Of a stretch of 64,000 nucleotides of DNA, positions 23,751 to 35,702 are shown one piece after another. The DNA is from Eudorina sp. 2006-703-Eu-15 (Eukaryota > Chlorophyta > Chlorophyceae > Chlamydomonadales > Volvocaceae): assembly GCA_003117195.1 (NCBI GenBank), contig BDSI01000092.1, positions 442,001 to 506,000 on the forward strand, read 5' to 3'. The notes under the pieces were generated by a model, which was not told the DNA's origin, did not search any database, and saw only the letters and a program-made list of their open reading frames with translations. Made by a program: the position numbers and the translations under genes. Every line of letters starts with the position of its first letter. The stretch's first letter is position 1.

Positions 23751-24333
23751 GTTGGCAAATACCGTTGAAAATGCCGCAGGGTGTGAAGGATTTTCAGCAA
23801 TCAAAGTGTTACCGACTGCAGGAACCTTCAAAGTAAATGTCAAAGCAATCGGTAAAAGGGCCATACTTAACAGCCCACCCGCCGCCGTACTCTGACCCCG
23901 TTGTACGTTAATAATTGTGCAAAACCCCACATTCCTGCCATTCGAAACGGAATGAACGACACACAAAGCATATATTCAAAGAACCAAGATGCTTCCAACG
24001 TCCGTCACATCTGCAGCAAGGCTATGCATGCCCCTAAAAGGTCATAGCCTGCGCCCGCTGCACCGCCTGCGGCCTTCCATTCGTACCTCAGCACACTACC
24101 TAAAGCTGTGTTACAACGGCACTCTTCGGTTGCCTCACTCAAAAAGGTCGTATGTATCCCTGACACCGTCTCCATCGCATTACTGACCACTCCGGCCAGA
24201 GCATGTCTTCCATGGAATAAGTCAAGGGTTTGCTACACACCCATCTCAACGCTATCGACATTCCATGAAAAGTATGAAGCTTACTCAGCCAGACAACGCT
24301 CCAGACAGCGCGAGAGTTGGCTGCAGCAGCACG
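23751..24333. other. Intergenic: SWIB 3' UTR and helicase promoter
   Basis: Both neighbours are on the minus strand. The stretch should hold the SWIB gene's 3' UTR and the helicase promoter. TGTAA (minus strand) lies at 24111-24115, about 220 bases after the SWIB stop. Confidence 0.55.
24111..24115 (-). terminator. TGTAA poly(A) signal of SWIB gene
   Basis: TGTAA on the minus strand at the expected distance downstream of the SWIB-domain gene. Confidence 0.5.
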
Positions 24334-26610
24334 TCAGTCCTTCAGGATGTGGTTGGACAAGTACTTTTGAAACGAGAAGGCCTGGATGCGGTTCTCGCCC
24401 GTCAACTTCTTGAGGTGCGCGTCACACAAGACGAACTGCTTGTTCGACGGGTCCTGTTTGTTGGGGTAGGGGGACCCGGGTATTGCAATTGTTGTTCAGC
24501 CACGCGAGGTAATCAGACAGCGCGCCCCCACAACATTCCTTCTGTCGATCTCGTGTGGCTTCCAGGCGGTTGCCTCACCTGCAGTTTGTGCTCCTTGACG
24601 TAGGCCCAGAAGAACTTGGTGAGATCCGAGCGCCCCATGGTGTCCGTTCCGCACCAGCTCGCCAAATCCTTCGACAGCTTCAGCGCTTTATTGAAGTTAT
24701 TGGTGTTGCGCTTTTCCCCATCGCCGTCACCGTCCGCCTCTTCTCCTTTCGACTTCTTGGGCTTAGGCTTGGGTTGGGCGGCGCTGGGGCGCTTTTCCCC
24801 GGACGCCTTGGGTGCCCGCGACCGTGGTTCTGCGTCCGCGTCTGCAGCGTACATGATGGAACAGTTTGGCATCAGGATCAAGAAAGGTCCCACGTCCTTC
24901 ACTCATAACGGTGCATCGGGTGAACCAAACATATCACGATCACACCGTCGCATTCGCGCAGGTGTAGCATTGAAGGTACTCCACCTCCCCAGAACGGCAC
25001 GTAAGAAGGATAGCATGAGCCGAGTACTTCACAGACGTGTTGCTCTCTTGAAAAGTTCAACATTCAGGCCGCTACGCTAAAACGCGCCGCTGACGACCTT
25101 GAACGAATAACGGTGAACCCAATGGCGTTCGTCCACGCACAATTGCACGCTTCAATCTACTCTGTCGTTTGCCAGTGTTGTGCAATCACAGCCCTGCGAT
25201 ACCAGAGTTATTTGGCACGCACCGCGCCCTGGCGCACGATTTGCTGGCTTCGCGAGGTCCGACGGCCACTGCGAATTACTGACGACATGCGGTTGTGTCC
25301 CATGGAGCTAGTCAATCAACTCGAGAGTGCATGGCATAACCTAACCCAACTATCAGGTCAGCCGCTGGCAAGTCCACAGGGCAGATGCCACAGCAACTGA
25401 ACGCCGCTCTGTGACTGTTACGGCGGCCTGTCGCCTACCCTTTTCGTGACCACATTTCGCATTCGCTGCATGCAGGTCGCCTAGGGCTGTTAGTCTTGAA
25501 GGGCACTCACTCGGCTAGGCATTCGGGCAAGGACACCTAAGGTAATGCTATGGATGTCCCGCGACCCAAAGCCGGCGTGGATTGCGTGTAACCACGGTGG
25601 CACGCGTGCTAGTGCGCCCGACTGTCATTGCTATGCGTTGGCTGATTTTCGTCCTGTACAACTCAGTCACTTATGCCCAAAAAGGGAACCCGGATTGTGT
25701 ATGGCGAAGCGTCTCATGGGGCAGTCTTTCATTATATGTGCGGCATCTTGCCAACAAGATAGGATTTTTCGGACCCGCACAGCCCCCACGTGAGCCGGGT
25801 AATCTCCAGACTAGTCCTACCACATACTCCCCGACCCTCGTACCGTTCGTTTTGCAATGTCGGCTTAATTGGGTATTGATTGAAAACATTGTGAGAGGCG
25901 CCGTGAAGAGAGTTTTGAGCTTGTCGTCCAGGATAATCCTTCTCCGGTCCTTTGGGTCCTGCAATATTAGCGGCGCGTACAGGGTGAAAAACACACGTCT
26001 CCCTCCCGTACAAACCTACGCTGTGCGGGATAAGCCCCATACCCTTCGTAACCTCACCGTTACCACTTACCTGAAGATTGTTCGCTTTGATGTAATCCCA
26101 GAGGCGTTTGACCACCTGGGTTCGTGGCAGGGTCTCCACTCCAAGGAACTTTTGAAGCGGCTCCGACAACACCGAGCCGAGGGAAGATCCCCGCACCTTG
26201 CTACGCATATTGTTACATGTATGGGAGCAAGGAAAACCCGAGGCTGTCCTCGTAAGCTTTCAGCTCAGGGGGCCTTCCAAAGGGAGGCGGCTCAGCACTT
26301 ACGCGTTATCGCGGTCGCCGTCCTCGTCCTCGTCTTCGTCCTCATCCTCTCCGTTTTCCGCTTGCTCCGCTAAATAGTTCTCAATCTATGTACAAATTCA
26401 ACAGAACGCAGATTTTTAACTGGTCATTAAAGTCGAACCTTCCAACCCCCCACCCACCTCTTTCCGAATGATCGGCTTTTTGTCGGTCATATCTGTTTTA
26501 AACTCTTCTTCAAGCTTCTTGCGAAGCATTTTCTCGGTCGTGGTCTGCAAGTCGCTCTCCGCGAGGAGCACCCGAAGCCTTGCAACGATTTGTTCGTCTG
26601 TAATTGACAT
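24334..26610 (-). CDS. DEK_C plus double SWIB/MDM2-domain protein
   Basis: Six exons (26610-26458, 26395-26313, 26200-26071, 25958-25844, 24841-24579, 24453-24334) close in phase to 287 residues. Residues 1-51 are a DEK_C-like domain (ITDEQIVARLRVLL, then a Lys/Glu helix). An acidic Glu/Asp stretch follows. The first SWIB domain spans exons 3-4 (PLQKFLGVETLPRTQVVKRL, WDYIKANNLQ, DPKDRRRIILDDKLKTLF). A Lys/Pro-rich linker precedes the second SWIB domain in exons 5-6 (SKDLASWCGTDTMGRSDLTK, FFWAYVKEHKLQ, DPSNKQFVLCDAHLKKL). Each SWIB domain is split by an intron right after the conserved NLQ/KLQ. Known of the family: yeast TRI1/UAF30-like and plant SWIB proteins act in chromatin or Pol I transcription. 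A nuclear role is inferred. Confidence 0.92.
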
Positions 26611-27047
26611 TTCTAGGTGAATCTTTATCTGCTGGGCTACAGTTCTCTGAATGTCAATGTGATCGCTCCTTTCGGTATTCCAAGCACAAGGCACGGCTAT
26701 AACAAAGGATTGTCAAAAGCGTCGCAAATGACATAGGTTCATACGCAGAGTGGCAAACCGATATAACAATAGGAGCTAACAAGCTAGCAGCTAGGTGCTG
26801 ACTATAGGCTCAGCCGTACACAGGTTCATTTATATGCTCCTTTTCGTTCTTGCAGGCACGGTAGACGTTTTATGCAGGACTTGCATCAAACGATGTTCAA
26901 CTCTCAGTTAAAAGTATTGCGCATTCTGCAGTGGGCGCCCTGGTGGGTTTCTTAAGCGTAGATGGTTTAGGACCTTGAACGGGGTCATCGAACGCTGTAT
27001 GTCTTGCATCCACTACTAGCATTCACGCTATAACCCTATATCCGATC
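26611..27047. promoter_or_regulatory. Putative bidirectional promoter (SWIB gene / TMEM19)
   Basis: The only 437 bases between two divergent start codons. TATA-like stretches appear near 26697 (TATAACAAA), 26761 (ATATAACAAT) and 27029 (TATAACCCTATA, just before the TMEM19 ATG). Transcription starts are not visible from sequence, so any given box is a guess. Confidence 0.4.
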
Positions 27048-28968
27048 ATGGGCCTTTCCGATGGCGAGCTGTATTTCGCATGGTCCGCGTCTGCCTTACT
27101 TTTGGCCTACCTTCTGGCACGCCGAGGGCTAAGTAAGGGTAGCTTGAGTTTCTCGGGTAAGCCGTGCAAGGTTTATTCGCGCGTATTATGATTTGCCTTC
27201 AATTCAGAACGAGTCGGAAGGTAGCCCGGGTAGCCACGGGTTGCCACCAACGGCGCCGGCCACATGAGTCACTGGTCAGGTCGGAGCTCCAATAACCACA
27301 CGTACCAGTCGGGGTAGATGCCGATCTGAGGTTCATGTGCCGAGTTTCACCGGGCTGAGACCTTGGCTGAAACTAATGTGTTGACGTACGTTCATTTATC
27401 TGTCCAATCTGCCAAGCTAAGTCCGTACACCAGATGTGCCCCTTCTGGGGTAAGACACGCCCCGTCAAACAGTTGCTGACGGACGGCTTGGTTGTTAATT
27501 GAGAAAGCGCCGAAGACCCATGGGTCACAAATTGTGAAGGACGTCTGCTGTTACGCTGGGACTGCAGGTGCTTTGGCGGCGTTTATTGTGGGAGCCGTGC
27601 ACATGTTCTGCGGCCTGCAGTATGGTCTCACGCTGATCATTTTTTATCTGACGTCAAGCAAGGTTGCGTTCACCACGGGACCACCTGCCTGCCAAGTTGT
27701 TCAGCGTTTCGTCTGCACTTTGGTGTATGTCGGCAAGCCTGAAGATAGCCTGGTGTTTCTTGTACTGGCAAAAGTACTTGCGTTCACATGCCTTTATGCA
27801 TGTTTTGTTGTCACGTAGGTTTAGGTTTTATTGGCTGACGTGCGCGCGTGCAACAGCTGAATGCTCACCCCTATCCCGGGCGTGTTCGTTGTGCGTTGCA
27901 GCTCACCCGGATCGGTTCGAAGCGCAAGGCATCGCTTGAAGCAGGGCACAAGGAGGGGGGCCGCCGCGGCGCTGCACAGGTGAACTACGCTTTATCATAC
28001 TTCCCTGTTGTTGTAACCGTTACTACTACTACTACTTGCCTGTGTGTGTGCCACGTGTTGACCATGTCCGCAGGTGATGGCAAATAGCCTGGGGGCTTGC
28101 ACATTCGCCGCATCATCATACGTGGTGGCATTAGCAACGCCGAACAGCCTGTCCTGGCTCCGTGCATCTTTGGCCGGAGCATTCTTGGTAAGCATGTAGA
28201 GCCAGCAGTCGCCAGGGGCTCGCTGCTGTGGTTTGTGAAATAGCGAACCGTCTTCATGTGGGCATCGCTCTGCTGAATGGCTTTTAAACTGCTGCGTCGG
28301 GCAACGAGTCCACCCAGGGTTGTCATCAAGAAGATTGGTCGTGTCCTTTGCAGGGTCACTATGCCTGCTGCTGTGCTGATACCTGGGCGAGCGAGGTGGG
28401 CATTCTCAGCCGCACCATGCCTCGTCTGATTACCACCGGCAAGAAGGTCCCGCCGGGCACCAACGGCGGTGTGTCGCTGTTGGGTATCTGCTGCAGCGTC
28501 GCCGGTGGCCTGGCGATGGGCTTTGCCTTTTTCGCCGGGGGAGCGTTGGCGTGTGCCTGGGGCGTCATCCCCACCGGTGGCTCCCTCTGTCCCGCGGCGA
28601 GCAGAGGCATCCATCAGCCTTGGACCATGACGAGTGGAGACCCCGCGAGCCTGCCGATGCTGGCGTTCGTGGGGTTGGTGTGTGGGCTATTCGGGTCGCT
28701 GTTGGACTCGTTGCTCGGCGCAACATTGCAATATACGGGTTGGGACCCGCAAACAGGGCGGGTGGTGACAGAGGCGCAACAGTCGGTCCCAGACGATGCG
28801 GGCAGGGCCCGAATGAGCGCGCCCCGAGTAGAGCATGTCAGCGGCGTGCCCCTTTTGAGCAACAATGGCGTGAATTTCATTGCTGCGACAGCTATGGCAG
28901 CTATGGGTGCGGTTCTGCTGCCGCAAATTTGCGGGCTTCGACCCACATCGGGCACGTCCTTGACTTGA
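27048..28968 (+). CDS. TMEM19: TMEM19 family (DUF92) integral membrane protein
   Basis: Five exons (27048-27156, 27568-27662, 27902-27979, 28074-28187, 28354-28968) join in phase to 336 residues, the same length as I recall for human TMEM19. Hydrophobic segments follow the family order: an N-terminal ALLLAYLLA helix, [41 protein letters not shown] with ASLAGAFL, then helices in the last exon. The diagnostic DUF92 stretch spans the fourth junction: [16 protein letters not shown], then [20 protein letters not shown]. Known of the family: DUF92 includes TMEM19 and plant VTE6, a phytyl-phosphate kinase. The sequence is closer to the TMEM19 type, so a kinase activity is only possible. TGTAA lies 113 bases after the stop. 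Confidence 0.92.
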
Positions 28969-29377
28969 AGGGCAAGATCCGAAGCAGTCATGGCGAAAAC
29001 CAACAACTTTTCAGATGTTGTATGCGCTCGGCGGATGTTTAATGAGAAGCCCACCCATAACCGCCCAAGCTCGACGGTTGTGTAAGCAGGTGGCAAAGTG
29101 GTGGCGGGTGACCGCGGTATGGGGTATGGCGGGATGGTGCGCCAAAGAAGATCGGCTGCAGCGGTTATGCTACGATGCTAGATTCGTTCACGACATGTAC
29201 GATCTCATTCGTACACACCGGTTCGTGAAGTCGATGCTCGTTTCGTCCCCCTCGACACTAGTACATGAACCCAGGCCAGACTGCACCTGCAGAAGAAGGT
29301 TGAATCAACAGTGACATAAGAGTCCCTCAAGCCTCCATTGGGCCTCCCCCGCGATGCGCAAACCAAATCGCGTCATC
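28969..29377. other. Convergent 3' intergenic region
   Basis: Lies between the TMEM19 stop (+) and the stop of the DnaJ gene (-). It carries the TMEM19 poly(A) signal and no recognisable gene. Confidence 0.55.
29081..29085 (+). terminator. TGTAA poly(A) signal of TMEM19
   Basis: TGTAA followed by a G-rich stretch, 113 bases after the TMEM19 stop codon. Confidence 0.55.
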
Positions 29378-32300
29378 TCAGGAACCATGTCGGCTCCGCA
29401 CCGTTTGTGGACTGCCTACGACCGTCCATCCGTCGCCCTCTTCCTCCGCTGCCATCTCTCCGCCTGACGCCACGTCCTGGGGCGCTGCAGGTGGATCTGA
29501 GTTAGTGCGACCGCTGCGCCCAGGACATGCACCTGCAGGTTCCTCTGCCGCTGGCCCGGCGCCGACAGCACCAGCGTGAACTGTGCCAGCCTTGTCGCCT
29601 GTAGTGCCGCAATGCTGCTGCAACGTGTCAACTGTCTGCGTGTCCGCCTCGGAAGGTTTGCTATCGCTGTCTGCGCTGGGCGTATCGCGGCTGGGTCCAT
29701 CGCCATCGAGAACTCCGACTGCCTCGGGCGATTCCGCCGTACCGCCGCCGTCGAAGGTGTTGCGCTCCTCCGCGTCCCTGGGGCTGCTGCGCTGCTGCCG
29801 CTCCTCCTCCGGCTCGCCGTCCGCGCTACTTCGCTCATTCACGCAAACCCTTTCGTTGCCCTCACCAGCGCGATCTACGCTCTCTATGGACTCACTGCCG
29901 TGTGCGTCTCCCCTCCGCCCAGACAACCACGACGGCGATGTCGCCCGGCGGGTCAACGGAACACCAACCGGATCCCTACTGCGCCCAGCGCGACTGCTGC
30001 CGGCCGCGCCATCGGCCTTCTCCTCCTTGCTGTCGTTGTCATCACTGCTATCGCGATGTTGACGTTGTACTCTGCAGGGCGCGCTGGCCGCCGCATCCCT
30101 TGGCGCCCTGGCCGTTGCGGTGGCAGCCCTGGCACGCGAACGGGCGTCCTGTGCGCGCTCCGTGGCGTGCCCGCGGACGGTGTTGCCGTCCGGTCTCCTG
30201 TTGGGGTTTCGTGCGCGCAAAAATCTTCCTCAGCATACGCACTCAGCCGCGGGCAACAGGAGCCATCCCCCTGTGCGCGCCCTAACTCATGGCGGGAGTG
30301 CTGGCATCTGCCGAGACCTAGGTGCACAGGCGGTACGGTACGCGCAGGTGCTTTGGCGAGCGGGCATCCCTGCGGTGCTGTCATCTGTGTACGACAGCGT
30401 GCAGTTTCTGCCGCACCTGCTCACTAAATCCACACGGGACCTCCCCGACGAGAACGCACAGCAGCAGTCAAGACACTCGGTTACTTCTATCAGTCACTCG
30501 TTTGACACGGGACGCAGTTTCCTAAGGCGTCCTATCGCTGACACCTACGTCCCACGGCATAGCGCCAATAGAAACTCCCAACGGCCCGTCCACCCTGTGT
30601 GGTACGGCACCCGGGCTGTGTCCCCGCATTCCCACCTCCAAAACGCCATCTGCACCAGCACCAGGGCCGCCAGCGCCACCACGAGGTTGGCAAGCTGCAG
30701 CTCGGAGCTGAGCTGCGACGCGCCGTCTCCAGCCGTACTCCCCGCGTTCATCACAAAGCGCAGGACAAACGCGGCGCCCTTGTACACCCTGCGTGCGGTT
30801 CACCGTTAAGTGACACTTGAACAGGGACGAGCAGTCCCACAGCAGCGCCACCTCCGTGGGCCCAACATAGACAAACGTTGTTACAGTGCCACGGTCGAAC
30901 ATCATCCGTGACCCTCAACGAACGATTCTCATCTCATCGATGCGGGCCACCAGCTCGAATGCCTCAGCGCACCTGCTGGCCACGAACTCCAGGGCCCCCG
31001 GTTCATCGTCCGGCCGCAGCGCCGGCGGGAACACCTCGCTGGCGTGCATGTGCCGCTCCGGGTCCGACTGCATCTGGTTGATCCAAGACGCCAGCTTGGG
31101 AAGCTCGAGGTCCACCCCGCGGTCCGGGGAGGACAAGTCGAAATCGGCGTTGACCCCGAACAGGAAGACAGGCCGGCCCTGACGCAGGTGGGATGACCTG
31201 CCCCGGAACCAGGACGACCCGTCCAAGGACGGCCGGATCACGACCACGTGCGCGGCGCGGCGCGGCCGCAGCGTGGCCGCCACACCAGGCAGGCCCGCCG
31301 CGCCAGCGACCGCCGCGGCGGCGGCGCGGGCGTGGCCCAGGACGTCCAGCGGCGCGGGCCCGCACACGGCGCGCATGAGTTCCGGGCTCTGCGCAGGGAG
31401 GGCAGGCAAAGCGGGACCCTTGACTCGCACCCTATGCGGCAACCCCCCGGCAACCAAGCCGTTCTCCCTTCTCCGTCCAGCCGCGGCCCTGCCTTTCACC
31501 GTGCTTGCCGAGAGCAATTTCGTTCAGCATCCAAACCACATTCCGTATGCATACATATCCAGGAGCCGTCACACCTGTGTTGCAACGGTCCTTTAGCTAA
31601 CTATCGGATGCCCCTGCAACACTGTCATGATGCAACGTATTCCCCGCCGTCGGAACGATCGGCGACGCACCCTTGCGGCCGCGGCTGCCATCGCCTGCTT
31701 CGCCGCTGCCGCCCTGCCCGCTGCATTGGTCCCCGGCGGCGGGGCCGAGTTGGTAGGACGCATGGCATCCGGTAGCCCCATCAGCCAGTTGCAAACGGGC
31801 TGCTGTGCGCTCGCGTCCAGCCACACCAGTCGCAGCTTGCCTTCCATATAGGCGGTGGCGGCAGCGGCCGTCGTGGGGTCGCGCTAGTGTCAGAATCGAA
31901 CGGCCACGGAAGGGGGGTACCGCATATGGTTCTGTGGTTAGCGTGACTCTACCAAGTCAGGGGTAAGAATTTCGGGGCAAAACAGTACTTTCACATCGAC
32001 CGGGTCGCCGTGACATCAAGCCACGGCGTCCATGCACGGTCTGCATTACAATAAAACCGGTTCGTACTTCACGAGATGCTGCGCACCGAAGTGCTCAGCG
32101 CTGCTTTCGAACGTTCCTCAGTGGAAGGCCTCTTAGGTCCCACAACTGGCTATCCGCTCTAACATTCAACCTGCCGAAAATGCCGTACATGGTGGATGCA
32201 TATCCCCGCATGCTCATGCAGCTAGGCATCCTTAACACGGCTTGGAACGCCACTCACCTTGGCACCGGGCACCGCCAAGTAGCGGCCCAGCAACGCGAAC

Positions 32301-35300
32301 CGCCGCCTCGCCTCCTCAAGCGGTTCGCCCCTGGGGGCCACCGCCAGCACGCAGGCGTCGATCATGGACCGGCCCGAGGTGGCCGCCGCGCGGCCCCACA
32401 GACAGCCCAGGGAGGACCCGGTGGTGGGACGCAGCGGCGGTATCTCCTGCCACAGCAGACCTGCCGGGTCGTACAAGACGACGACGAGCAGGCGCAGGAA
32501 CGTGCACCGGTACCTATTAAACCGCTGGCGCGCAACCGTACTCCATCAATGCACTGAGACTTCCTTGCTGGCACCCTTGACAGGTGCTAGTGCTGATAGT
32601 ACACGATACAGATGTACGCCACGCGCCCGGAGTGCGCAGGTGACTGCGCCACAGCGCGCGCAAGCTTCCAGCCGCAGGTCTCAAATTGGGCGCGCTAGCA
32701 GGCCGCCCCACTTTTCCACCCACCTTGCTCGTCCATCTGCTGCTGCAGCTCAGAGGCCTTGCCGCCCGGAACCACCACCGTGTGCGGCACCGTCCCGGGA
32801 CCGCGGAGGAACACGACGTGGCCGGCGGCCGGCGGGCTGGACAGACCCAGTGCGGCCTGCCACGCCGCTGCAGACGCAGACGCCGACCCGGCCTCCTACA
32901 TCGGCGGTTTCGTCAACATCGAGCTGTGGGCGTCAGCGTAAACACGGCGCAGGCCCGCAGAAGCGCCGGCTACCGGAGCGTGTATGGAGACCATGTTGTG
33001 ACTTGCACTGGCTACCTTCAGCTCGGGACCACAAACCCGCGTGCAGATTGGTGCACCCAGCTGTTAGTTTTTCGCCTGCACCCTCCAGGGATGTAAACAT
33101 GTAATGAGGAGGGGCAGCTAGGAGAGGCGGCCAGGAGACGCAACCCCGCACCTGCACGTGCGCCCGTGCCACGGTCAGCATGTCTTTCTGCTTGGCGGCC
33201 AGCGACCGCAGCGCCAGAGAGCCGCTGCCGCCGCCCTTGCCGAACGCCACCACCACGACCTTGTACGGCGACGCATGGCGGAGAAAGGCCGCCACCGTTT
33301 GCGGCTCCAGTTGCGGCACGCGTGGGAGGTGCAGCAGCCGGTCGGCAACGAAATCCTGCAAGGACGATGGTTTGGGTAGTAATAATATAAATTTTGGATG
33401 GAGCAGGGGAGCTGAAATGCAAAAGGCGCCGCGCATCAAGTGCACTGCACCAGTCATGTCACCCAGACCGGCCGCCACACCCAGATGAACGTTTCAGGGG
33501 CCACCAGCTGTCCGCCAACAGCAACGGTATGTGCCGACCCTCGCATGCGCTCCCTCCCCCCGGTCGTGAACCCCTGTCCGAAACAGTGCACAGCGGAGGA
33601 GCCGCACCTGCAGCGCCGTGAGTCGCAGCGGCCCGCGATATCGCCTGTGGCCAAACGGTAACAAGAGGACGGTTATTTGGTTAGCGACCAGACTGAACTG
33701 CGGGCTGGCGGTGCGGCAGACCCGCACGGGCGCGACCAGCATGTGCCCCACTTTCCCACTCACACGAAGCAGCTGGTTTCGGCGCAGCCGTTGGGCACTG
33801 CAATCAGCAGCGGCAGGTCGTTCTCGGAGACGTCCGTCGAAAAGGGCCCACCACTCTGGAGTCAGGGGATTGGTCAGGTAAACGTTCACGTCAGCGGGAG
33901 GGGTGCAAGCGTGGGGGCTGTGGAAACTCTTACCCAAACAGTTTAAAGGATACCAACTGCTTGCTTTGGAAGACTATTTCGATCACAAGACGAGGACAGT
34001 CAAGCGCCGGCGATTGGTCGATGCCGTACGACAACATATAGGCAAGATTACGACTCGTATTCATACGACTCGTATTTCGTTCATTTTCAAACCGCACAAG
34101 AGGTGCAAGATGAATTGTATAACCAAATAACGCATGGGCTCCCACATTCGCCAGGTTGTGCACATCATCGCCAAGTGCTGAAACCATGCTCCAGACCCGG
34201 AATCCCCATGGTCCAAAGGCGCCCGCGCCTCACTCACCCGGGCGATCAGCTGCACCAGGTTCCGCTGAAAGCGGGCATGGATCCGCCCCAGGCCCACGGA
34301 GGCGCCATCCCTGCTGCCGCCACCGGCCTGACTGCCGCCCAAGGACTTCCAAAGCGACTCCCAGGTGACCGAAAACTCGCGGCAGGCTTGTGAGCTCTCC
34401 GTGTACACCTGGACGGCGCGATTGAGCCGACGGCATGGAACGCCGGGAACCCGTGATTTCATCAGAGCACGCTGCGTGGCGAAGCCCCCCAAACCTCAAG
34501 GCTCCGCAACCCCCTCCTAAACATGGGTGCAGGTGCTGCAGCTGCAAGCACAGAGGCTGCCAGCAGCGCCATCACCGACGCCTTGCGTCATATGATCCTG
34601 CTGGTGGTACTGAAAGGAAGGCGTGGTGCTGGCGATATCCAGGGCGGCAGAACACTGGCCGGTGCAGCAGGTCCACTCACCATAACCAGCCAGGGACGGC
34701 CGCCGTACATGACCAGGCTCCTGAAGTTCGACGCCGTAAGGAAGGAGGTGTTGGATGGAAGTGCGCGCTCGTACATCTGCTCCTGTTGCTGTTGTTGCTG
34801 CTGGTAATAGTAATACTGTTGTTGCTGCTGGTAGTGGTGGTAATGGTGGTGATGCCTGCAAGAGTTCCAATTCGATGACTGATTCCGCACTCACATGCCG
34901 TGTTGCAGCAGGCAACCGGCGCCCAACAACCTGCCTCCGCAGTGCGCGGAGCATCCAGGCTACACAGCCGTACCTGGACGAACCCTGTAAGCAACGTGGA
35001 GGTCAAGCAGTCCGCGCTTCGGTGAGGATGCCACCGGTGGCGGGTCGGGAGGGGTCGCTATGGTGGTACCATGCAATCCTTGCACAATAACGCGAGTGAA
35101 CCACACCCCCAACACTGCCTGCTTCATCCTAGATGGCGCCCACAACCCATGCGGTGGGCCGCTTTCGGTCCACCGGGTGGTCATATTGCCAATCGGCTTG
35201 CGCGCAGGTCGGATCATGTGGACTTCAAGACCGGCGGGCATTAATACCTGGTGTTGATGGTGATGGTACTCTCCCCCAGACCCTCCACCAAGGTCGTACT

Positions 35301-35702
35301 CCCGCTTCTTGTCCGCATCGGCCAGTATTTCGTACGCATGCTGGATTTCAATGAACTTCGCTTGACCCTTGGGATTTTTGTCTGGATGGTACCTACATTC
35401 GTGCACGGTTTCCAACGCACGTGTGTGTTTCGCGCGAGCAATACATGGCCAACCCACTTCAATGCCAGTTTCTTGTAAGCTCTCTTGATCGCCGCGTCAT
35501 CCGCTCCCCTTTCAACACCCAACACCTGCACCCGCGCAGGAAGGGTTCTTTGTCTCGCCACTTGTCAGCGAATTGCGACATGTCAAACGCGATATTTATC
35601 GTGACAGACCTTGTATGGATCCTTTCCATAAGCACTCACAAGCGATGGATACAAGCACAAAAAAGCGATGTAAGTCACTGCGACGCATTTCCAATACGTC
35701 AT
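29378..35702 (-). CDS. ER DnaJ protein of DNAJC16 (ERdj8) type
   Basis: Exon 1 (35702-35610) encodes a signal peptide ending near YPSLVSA, then GKDPYK. It splices in phase to exon 2 (35525-35458, VLGVERGADDAAIKRAYKKL) and exon 3 (from 35392, YHPDKNP with the HPD motif, ending YDLGGG). The next exon (34855-34681) has a His/Tyr/Gln-rich run, then SFLTASNFRSLVMYGGRPWL, a thioredoxin-like strand. Further in-phase exons are 34408-34238 (ESSQACREFSVTWESLWKSL), 33855-33764, 33355-33152 (DFVADRLLHLPRVPQLEPQT, then a VVVVAFGKG strand), 32895-32720, 32513-32258, 31883-31671 and 31388 to about 30960. An exon from 30788 carries a transmembrane helix (LANLVVALAALVLVQMAFW). The last exon (30224-29378) is a long acidic, disordered tail ending GDGWTVVGSPQTVRSRHGS. 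J domain, Trx-like repeats and late TM helix match DNAJC16, an ER-membrane co-chaperone. No CxxC pair is seen. The end of exon 3, a possible exon near 33500-33610 and the splice into the TM exon are uncertain. Confidence 0.8.

Noticed and set aside
29576..30427. 283-codon plus-strand frame
   Set aside because: Antisense of the acidic tail exon of the DnaJ gene; low-complexity Arg/Ala/Ser product with no domain.
30522..30905. Extra DnaJ-gene exon near 30810-30905 (VTTFVYVGPTEVALLW)
   Set aside because: Joining it to the membrane-helix exon would need a 28- or 52-base intron; the donor at about 30960 fits the phase better. Left open in the gene entry.
31880..31960. tRNA-like motif (GTTCGATTC on the minus strand)
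   Set aside because: No matching acceptor, D and anticodon stems could be drawn around it.
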